From: Tupaia tana
Lineage: Eukaryota > Chordata > Mammalia > Scandentia > Tupaiidae
Reading direction: 5' to 3'
DNA length: 64,000 bases
Assembly (NCBI GenBank): GCA_026018925.1
Contig: JAKSZU010000032.1
Location: forward strand, 1 to 64,000
Part shown: piece after piece, positions 55,661 to 64,000 of the stretch
Position numbering within the stretch: the first letter of the stretch is position 1
Layout of the letters: the number at the start of each line of letters is the position of its first letter
The notes under the pieces: model-generated
Seen by the model: only the letters and a program-made list of their open reading frames with translations
Database searches by the model: none
Told to the model about the DNA's origin: nothing
Made by a program: the position numbers and the translations under genes

Positions 55661-58600
55661 AACTAACAGTAGCCCTAAACTTACTCCCTCAAACTAAGTT
55701 CAAACCTAACCTAACCTGAAGCCTAACTCAAACCATAGACCTAACCCTAACCCTAGGCGGACACCTGAAGCTCAACCCCAACCCTAACCTGACCCTGACG
55801 CTATCTCCAACCGTAACACTGAACCGAAAACTAACAGTAGCCCTAAACTTACTCCCTCAAACTAAGTTCAAACCTAACCTAACCTGAAGCCTAACTCAAA
55901 CCATAGACCAAACCCTAACCGTAGGCGGACACCTTAAGCTCCACCCCAACCCTAACCTGGCCCTGACGCTAACTCCAACCATAACAGTTACCCGAAAACT
56001 AACAGTCGCCCTAAACTTACTCCCTCAAACTAAGTTCAAACCTAACCTAACCTGAAGCGTATCTCAAACCATAGACTTAACCCTAACCCTACGCGGACAC
56101 CTTAAGCTCAACCCCAACCCTAACCTGACCGTGACACTAACCCCAACCATAACAGTTACCCGAAAACTAACAGTCGCCCTAAACTTACTCCCTCAAACTA
56201 AGTTCCATCCTAACCTAACCTGAAGCCTAAATGAAACCATAGACCTAACCCTAACCCTAGGCGGACACCTTATGCTTAACCCCCACCCTAACATGACCCT
56301 GACGCTTACTCCAACCGTAACACTGAACCGAAAACAAACAGTAGCCCTAAACTTACTCCCTCAAACTAAGTTCAAACCTAACCTAACCTGAAGCCTAAAT
56401 CAAACCATACACCTAACCCTAACCCTAGGCGGACACCTGAAGCTCAACCCCAACCCTAACCTGACCCTGACTCTTACTCCAAACGTAACACTGAACCGAA
56501 AACTAACAGTAGGCCTAAACTTACTCCCTCAAACTAAGTTCAATCCTCACCTATCATGAAGCCTAACTGAACCATAGACCTAACCCTAACCCTAGGCGGA
56601 CACCTTATGATTAACAGCCACCATAACCTGACCATGACGCTAACTCCAACCGTAACACTGAAACCGAAAACTAACAGTAGCCCTAAACTTACTCCCTCAA
56701 ACTAACTTCAAACCTAATCTAACCTGAATCCTAACTGAAACCATAGACCTAACCCTAACCCTAGGCGGACACCTTAAGCTCAACCCCAACCCTAAAATGT
56801 CCCTGACGCTAACTACAACCATAACAGTTACCCGTAAACTAACAGTAGACCTAAACTTACTCCCTCAAACTAAGTTCAAACCTAACCTAACCTGAAGCCT
56901 AAATCAAACCATACACCTAACCCTCACCCTAGGCGGACACCTTAAGCTCAACCACAACCCTAACCTGACCCTCACGCTAAATCCAACCGTAACACTGAAC
57001 CGACAACTAACAGTAGCCCTAAACTTACTCCCTCAAACTAAGTTCAAACCTAACCTAACCTGATGCCTAACTCAAACCACAGAGAGAACCCTAACCCTAG
57101 GCGGACACCTGAAGCTCAACCCCAACCCTAACCTGACCCTGACGCTATCTCCAACCGTAACACTGAACCGAAAACTAACAGTAGCCCTAAACTTACTCCC
57201 TCAAACTAAGTTCAAACCTAACCTAACCTGAAGCCTAACTCAAACCATAGACCTAACCTAACCCTAGGCGGACACCTTAAGCTCAACCCCAACCCTAACA
57301 TGGCCCTGACGCTAACTCCAACCATAACAGTTACCCGAAAACTAACAGTAGCCCTAAACTTATTCCCTCAAACTAAGTTCAATCCTAACCTAACCTGAAG
57401 CCTAACTGAAACCATAGACCTAACCCTAACCCTAGGCGGACACCTTAAGTTCAACCCCAACCCTAAAATGGCACTGACGCTAACTCCAACCATAACAGTT
57501 ACCCGAAAACTACCAGTAGACCAAAAATTACTCCCTCAAACTAAGTTCAAACCTAACCTAACCTGAAGCCTAAATCAAACCATACACCTAACCCTAACCC
57601 TAGGCGGACACCTTAAGCTCAACCCCAAACCTAACCTGACCCTCACGCTAAATCCAACCGTAACACTGAACCGAAAACTAACAGTAGCCCTAAACTTACT
57701 CCCTCAAACTAAGTTCAAACCTAACCTAACCTGAAGCCTAACTCAAACCATAGACCTAACCCTAACCCTAGGCGGACACCTGAAGCTCAACCCCAACCCT
57801 AACCTGACCCTGACGCTATCTCCAACCGTAACACTGAAGCGAAAACTAACAGTAGCCCTAAACTTACTCCCTCAAACTAAGTTCAAATCTAAACTAACCT
57901 GAAGCCTAACTCAAACAATACACCTAACACTAACCCTAGGCGGACACCTGAAGCTCCATCCCAACCCTAACCTGACCCTGACGCTATCTCCAACCGTAAC
58001 ACTGAACCGAAAACTAACAGTAGCCCTAAACTTACTCCCTCAAACTAAGTTCAAACCTAACCTAACCTGAAGCGTATCTCAAACCATAGACCTAACCCTA
58101 ACCCTAGGCGGACACCTTAAGCTCAACCCCAACCCTAACCTGACCGTGACACTAACCCCAACCATAACAGTTACCCGAAAACTAACAGTCGCCCTAAACT
58201 TACTCCCTCAAACTAAGTTCCATCCTAACCTAACCTGAAGCCTAAATGAAACCATAGACCTAACACTAACCCTAGGCGGACACCTTATGCTTAACCCCCA
58301 CCCTAACATGACCCTGACGCTTACTCCAACCGTAACACTGAACCGAAAGCAAACAGTAGCCCTAAACTTACTCCCTCAAACTAAGTTAAAACCTAACCTA
58401 ACCTGAAGCCTAAATCAAACCATACACCTAACCCTAACCCTAGGCGGACACCTGAAGCTCAACCCCAACCCTAACCTGACCCTGACGCTATCTCCAACCG
58501 TAACACTGAACCGAAAACTAACAGTAGCCCTAAACTTACTCCCTCAAACTAAGTTCAATCCTCACCTATCATGAAGCCTAACTGAACCATAGACCTAACC

Positions 58601-59690
58601 CTAACCCTAGGCGGACACCTTATGCTTAACAGCCACCATAACCTGACCATGACGCTTACTCCAACCGTAACACTGAACCGAAAACTAACAGTAGCCCTAA
58701 ACTTACTCCCTCAAAGTAAGTTCAAACCTAACCTAACCTGAAGCGTATCTCAAACCATAGACCTAACCCTAACCCTAGGCGGACACCTTAAGCTCAACCC
58801 CAACCCTAACCTGACCGTGACACTAACCCCAACCATAACAGTTACCCGAAAACTAACAGTCGCCCTAAACTTACTCCCTCAAACTAAGTTCCATCCTAAC
58901 CTAACCTGAAGCCTAAATGAAACCATAGACCTAACGCTAACCCTAGGCGGACACCTTATGTTTAACCCCCACCCTAACATGACCCTGACGCTTACTCCAA
59001 CTGTAACACTGAACTGAAAGCAAACAGTAGCCCTAAACTTACTCCCTCAAACTAAGTTCAAACCTAACCTAACCTGAAGCCTAAATCAAACCATACACCT
59101 AACCCTAACCCTAGGCGGACACCTGAAGCTCAACCCCAACCCTAACCTGACCCTGACGCTATCTCCAACCGTAACACTGAACCGAAAACTAACAGTAGCC
59201 CTAAACTTACTCCCTCAAACTAAGTTCAATCCTCACCTATCATGAAGCCTAACTGAACCATAGACCTAACCCTAACCATAGGCGGACACCTTATGATTAA
59301 CATCCACCATAACCTGACCATGACGCTAACTCCAACCGTAACACTGAAACCGAAAACTAACAGTAGCCCTAAACTTACTCCCTCAAACTAACTTCAAACC
59401 TAATCTAACCTGAATCCTAACTGAAACCATAGACCTAACCCTAACCCTAGGCGGACACCTTAAGCTCAACCCCAACCCTAAAATGTCCCTGACGCTAACT
59501 CCAACCATAACAGTTACCCGAGAACTAACAGTAGACCTAAACTTACTCCCTCAAACTAAGTTCAAACCTAACCTAACCTGAAGCCTAAATCAAACCATAC
59601 ACCTAACCCTCACCCTAGGCGGACACCTTAAGCTCAACCACAACCCTAACCTGACCCTCACGCTAAATCCAACCGTAACACTGAACCGAC
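55661..59690 (+). repeat. 4,030-bp unit, copy 2
   Basis: This is the second unit; I noticed no private indel in it. It carries the consensus TGA at the position where copy 1 has TGG. It contains the nested 671-bp duplication at about 58,046-59,350. Confidence 0.85.
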
Positions 59691-62600
59691 AACTAACAGT
59701 AGCCCTAAACTTACTCCCTCAAACTAAGTTCAAACCTAACCTAACCTGAAGCCTAACTCAAACCATAGACCTAACCCTAACCCTAGGCGGACACCTGAAG
59801 CTCAACCCCAACCCTAACCTGACCCTGACGCTATCTCCAACCGTAACACTGAACCGAAAACTAACAGTAGCCCTAAACTTACTCCCTCAAACTAAGTTCA
59901 AACCTAACCTAACCTGAAGCCTAACTCAAACCATAGACCAAACCCTAACCGTAGGCGGACACCTTAAGCTCCACCCCAACCCTAACCTGGCCCTGACGCT
60001 AACTCCAACCATAACAGTTACCCGAAAACTAACAGTCGCCCTAAACTTACTCCCTCAAACTAAGTTCAAACCTAACCTAACCTGAAGCGTATCTCAAACC
60101 ATAGACTTAACCCTAACCCTACGCGGACACCTTAAGCTCAACCCCAACCCTAACCTGACCGTGACACTAACCCCAACCATAACAGTTACCCGAAAACTAA
60201 CAGTCGCCCTAAACTTACTCCCTCAAACTAAGTTCCATCCTAACCTAACCTGAAGCCTAAATGAAACCATAGACCTAACCCTAACCCTAGGCGGACACCT
60301 TATGCTTAACCCCCACCCTAACATGACCCTGACGCTTACTCCAACCGTAACACTGAACCGAAAACAAACAGTAGCCCTAAACTTACTCCCTCAAACTAAG
60401 TTCAAACCTAACCTAACCTGAAGCCTAAATCAAACCATACACCTAACCCTAACCCTAGGCGGACACCTGAAGCTCAACCCCAACCCTAACCTGACCCTGA
60501 CTCTTACTCCAAACGTAACACTGAACCGAAAACTAACAGTAGGCCTAAACTTACTCCCTCAAACTAAGTTCAATCCTCACCTATCATGAAGCCTAACTGA
60601 ACCATAGACCTAACCCTAACCCTAGGCGGACACCTTATGATTAACAGCACCATAACCTGACCATGACGCTAACTCCAACCGTAACACTGAAACCGAAAAC
60701 TAACAGTAGCCCTAAACTTACTCCCTCAAACTAACTTCAAACCTAATCTAACCTGAATCCTAACTGAAACCATAGACCTAACCCTAACCCTAGGCGGACA
60801 CCTTAAGCTCAACCCCAACCCTAAAATGTCCCTGACGCTAACTACAACCATAACAGTTACCCGTAAACTAACAGTAGACCTAAACTTACTCCCTCAAACT
60901 AAGTTCAAACCTAACCTAACCTGAAGCCTAAATCAAACCATACACCTAACCCTCACCCTAGGCGGACACCTTAAGCTCAACCACAACCCTAACCTGACCC
61001 TCACGCTAAATCCAACCGTAACACTGAACCGACAACTAACAGTAGCCCTAAACTTACTCCCTCAAACTAAGTTCAAACCTAACCTAACCTGATGCCTAAC
61101 TCAAACCACAGAGAGAACCCTAACCCTAGGCGGACACCTAAAGCTCAACCCCAACCCCTAACCTGACCCTGACGCTATCTCCAACCGTAACACTGAACCG
61201 AAAACTAACAGTAGCCCTAAACTTACTCCCTCAAACTAAGTTCAAACCTAACCTAACCTGAAGCCTAACTCAAACCATAGACCTAACCTAACCCTAGGCG
61301 GACACCTTAAGCTCAACCCCAACCCTAACATGGCCCTGACGCTAACTCCAACCATAACAGTTACCCGAAAACTAACAGTAGCCCTAAACTTATTCCCTCA
61401 AACTAAGTTCAATCCTAACCTAACCTGAAGCCTAACTGAAACCATAGACCTAACCCTAACCCTAGGCGGACACCTTAAGTTCAACCCCAACCCTAAAATG
61501 GCACTGACGCTAACTCCAACCATAACAGTTACCCGAAAACTACCAGTAGACCAAAAATTACTCCCTCAAACTAAGTTCAAACCTAACCTAACCTGAAGCC
61601 TAAATCAAACCATACACCTAACCCTAACCCTAGGCGGACACCTTAAGCTCAACCCCAAACCTAACCTGACCCTCACGCTAAATCCAACCGTAACACTGAA
61701 CCGAAAACTAACAGTAGCCCTAAACTTACTCCCTCAAACTAAGTTCAAACCTAACCTAACCTGAAGCCTAACTCAAACCATAGACCTAACCCTAACCCTA
61801 GGCGGACACCTGAAGCTCAACCCCAACCCTAACCTGACCCTGACGCTATCTCCAACCGTAACACTGAAGCGAAAACTAACAGTAGCCCTAAACTTACTCC
61901 CTCAAACTAAGTTCAAATCTAAACTAACCTGAAGCCTAACTCAAACAATACACCTAACACTAACCCTAGGCGGACACCTGAAGCTCCATCCCAACCCTAA
62001 CCTGACCCTGACGCTATCTCCAACCGTAACACTGAACCGAAAACTAACAGTAGCCCTAAACTTACTCCCTCAAACTAAGTTCAAACCTAACCTAACCTGA
62101 AGCGTATCTCAAACCATAGACCTAACCCTAACCCTAGGCGGACACCTTAAGCTCAACCCCAACCCTAACCTGACCGTGACACTAACCCCAACCATAACAG
62201 TTACCCGAAAACTAACAGTCGCCCTAAACTTACTCCCTCAAACTAAGTTCCATCCTAACCTAACCTGAAGCCTAAATGAAACCATAGACCTAACACTAAC
62301 CCTAGGCGGACACCTTATGCTTAACCCCCACCCTAACATGACCCTGACGCTTACTCCAACCGTAACACTGAACCGAAAGCAAACAGTAGCCCTAAACTTA
62401 CTCCCTCAAACTAAGTTAAAACCTAACCTAACCTGAAGCCTAAATCAAACCATACACCTAACCCTAACCCTAGGCGGACACCTGAAGCTCAACCCCAACC
62501 CTAACCTGACCCTGACGCTATCTCCAACCGTAACACTGAACCGAAAACTAACAGTAGCCCTAAACTTACTCCCTCAAACTAAGTTCAATCCTCACCTATC

Positions 62601-63720
62601 ATGAAGCCTAACTGAACCATAGACCTAACCCTAACCCTAGGCGGACACCTTATGCTTAACAGCCACCATAACCTGACCATGACGCTTACTCCAACCGTAA
62701 CACTGAACCGAAAACTAACAGTAGCCCTAAACTTACTCCCTCAAAGTAAGTTCAAACCTAACCTAACCTGAAGCGTATCTCAAACCATAGACCTAACCCT
62801 AACCCTAGGCGGACACCTTAAGCTCAACCCCAACCCTAACCTGACCGTGACACTAACCCCAACCATAACAGTTACCCGAAAACTAACAGTCGCCCTAAAC
62901 TTACTCCCTCAAACTAAGTTCCATCCTAACCTAACCTGAAGCCTAAATGAAACCATAGACCTAACGCTAACCCTAGGCGGACACCTTATGTTTAACCCCC
63001 ACCCTAACATGACCCTGACGCTTACTCCAACTGTAACACTGAACTGAAAGCAAACAGTAGCCCTAAACTTACTCCCTCAAACTAAGTTCAAACCTAACCT
63101 AACCTGAAGCCTAAATCAAACCATACACCTAACCCTAACCCTAGGCGGACACCTGAAGCTCAACCCCAACCCTAACCTGACCCTGACGCTATCTCCAACC
63201 GTAACACTGAACCGAAAACTAACAGTAGCCCTAAACTTACTCCCTCAAACTAAGTTCAATCCTCACCTATCATGAAGCCTAACTGAACCATAGACCTAAC
63301 CCTAACCATAGGCGGACACCTTATGATTAACATCCACCATAACCTGACCATGACGCTAACTCCAACCGTAACACTGAAACCGAAAACTAACAGTAGCCCT
63401 AAACTTACTCCCTCAAACTAACTTCAAACCTAATCTAACCTGAATCCTAACTGAAACCATAGACCTAACCCTAACCCTAGGCGGACACCTTAAGCTCAAC
63501 CCCAACCCTAAAATGTCCCTGACGCTAACTCCAACCATAACAGTTACCCGAGAACTAACAGTAGACCTAAACTTACTCCCTCAAACTAAGTTCAAACCTA
63601 ACCTAACCTGAAGCCTAAATCAAACCATACACCTAACCCTCACCCTAGGCGGACACCTTAAGCTCAACCACAACCCTAACCTGACCCTCACGCTAAATCC
63701 AACCGTAACACTGAACCGAC
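59691..63720 (+). repeat. 4,030-bp unit, copy 3
   Basis: This is the third unit, with two compensating single-base indels: a lost C in ttaacagcaccata near 60,649 and a gained C in ccaacccctaacc near 61,156. The net length is unchanged. It also has ggacacctaaag near 61,139 where the other copies have ggacacctgaag. Confidence 0.85.
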
Positions 63721-64000
63721 AACTAACAGTAGCCCTAAACTTACTCCCTCAAACTAAGTTCAAACCTAACCTAACCTGAAGCCTAACTCAAACCATAGAC
63801 CTAACCCTAACCCTAGGCGGACACCTGAAGCTCAACCCCAACCCTAACCTGACCCTGACGCTATCTCCAACCGTAACACTGAACCGAAAACTAACAGTAG
63901 CCCTAAACTTACTCCCTCAAACTAAGTTCAAACCTAACCTAACCTGAAGCCTAACTCAAACCATAGACCAAACCCTAACCGTAGGCGGACACCATAAGCT
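63721..64000 (+). repeat. 4,030-bp unit, partial copy 4
   Basis: About 280 bp of a fourth unit, cut by the window edge. It keeps the order of the earlier copies, including accaaaccctaaccgtagg, but reads accataagct at the very end where the others read accttaagct. Confidence 0.8.

Larger units (their letters stand above)
1..64000 (+). repeat. Telomere-derived 168-bp satellite array filling the window
   Basis: The anchor CTAG in the motif ccctaggcgg recurs at 47, 216, 384, 552, 720 and 888, which gives a 168-bp period, and the pattern continues to the last base (about 380 monomers). The consensus monomer contains about 60 A, 62 C, 17 G and 29 T, so it is about 47% GC with a very strong C-over-G bias on the + strand. 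It splits into 28 hexamers, most of them one to three changes from CTAACC. All monomers point the same way; I saw no inverted segment and no inserted unique DNA. Monomers differ by substitutions and small indels, and the variants are arranged in higher-order repeats. Tandem monomers near nucleosome length are typical of eukaryotic centromeric, pericentromeric or subtelomeric satellites. The host and chromosomal position cannot be read from the sequence. Confidence 0.97.
51631..64000 (+). repeat. 4,030-bp higher-order repeat (24 monomers), 3.07 copies
   Basis: The marker ctatcatgaag occurs at 52,521, 56,551 and 60,581; at 54,536, 58,566 and 62,596; and at 55,207, 59,237 and 63,267. All three series are spaced by exactly 4,030 bp, or 24 x 168 less two bases. 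Copies differ at only a handful of sites that I could find: TGG/TGA at 52,359, ctctttcaa against ctccctcaa near 53,504, aaaagtaac near 53,647, and in the third copy a 1-bp loss near 60,649 balanced by a 1-bp gain near 61,156. This is the most homogeneous part of the array and runs off the right edge, so the true copy number is unknown. Confidence 0.93.

Noticed and set aside
1-64000. CRISPR-like regular repeat array
   Set aside because: There are no unique spacers. The whole 168 bp is repeated and varies throughout, and the repeat is itself built of hexamers.
1-64000. Primate-type alpha satellite or a CENP-B box, because of the nucleosome-like length
   Set aside because: The monomer is 168 bp, not 171, and is made of CTAACC-like hexamers. 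I found no match to the CENP-B box pattern on either strand among the cgaa- and cccg-containing segments.
1-64000. A true chromosome-end telomere
   Set aside because: Perfect CCCTAA runs never exceed about two to three units. The array is a degenerate 168-bp unit and not a terminal repeat.
1-64000. Transposon, rRNA, tRNA or other unique insertions and inverted segments
   Set aside because: Reading through, the 168-bp pattern is never interrupted by unrelated sequence and the + strand never switches to the GGTTAG strand, so none could be supported.

Overview
The whole 64 kb is one uninterrupted satellite DNA array. I see no protein-coding gene, RNA gene, transposable element or other unique sequence. 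The basic unit is a head-to-tail monomer of 168 bp, about 380 of them, all in the same orientation. The monomer divides into 28 hexamers that resemble CTAACC, the C-rich strand of the TTAGGG telomere repeat. By hand count a consensus monomer matches CTAACC in fixed phase at about 107 of 168 positions, where its base composition predicts about a third. Each monomer still carries a near-perfect telomeric core, ctaaccctaaccctagg. The array therefore looks like degenerated telomere DNA that was frozen into a 168-bp unit and then amplified as a satellite.

This points to a eukaryote, at a subtelomeric, interstitial-telomeric or (peri)centromeric location. TTAGGG telomeres occur in vertebrates, many invertebrates, fungi and protists, so I do not name a clade. 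The C-rich strand is the + strand throughout, the orientation expected if an ancestral chromosome end lay to the left.

Layout: 1-706 is a flank of ordinary monomers. About 707-17,813 (copy A) and 17,814-34,921 (copy B) are a tandem duplication of a 17.1-kb block, roughly 99.8% identical by eye. Inside each copy is a higher-order repeat of 4,700 bp (28 monomers), about 1.5 units long. From 34,922 to about 51,630 the monomers are shuffled and more diverged. This stretch holds partial paralogues of the 17.1-kb block, a 1.2-kb block pair offset by 6,378 bp, and an older relative of the right-hand repeat. From 51,631 to the end lies a very regular higher-order repeat of 4,030 bp (24 monomers), present in three full copies and part of a fourth, with a nested 671-bp (4-monomer) duplication in each.

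The nested periods (6, 168, about 671, 2,014, 2,687, 4,030, 4,700 and 17,107 bp) are what repeated unequal exchange or replication-based amplification would produce. Nothing here works as a gene system. The three longest open frames are translations of the telomere-like hexamer. The points of interest are the telomeric origin of a nucleosome-length satellite, retention of three telomere-protein-type sites per monomer, strong strand asymmetry with G-quadruplex potential on the - strand, and layered recent homogenisation.
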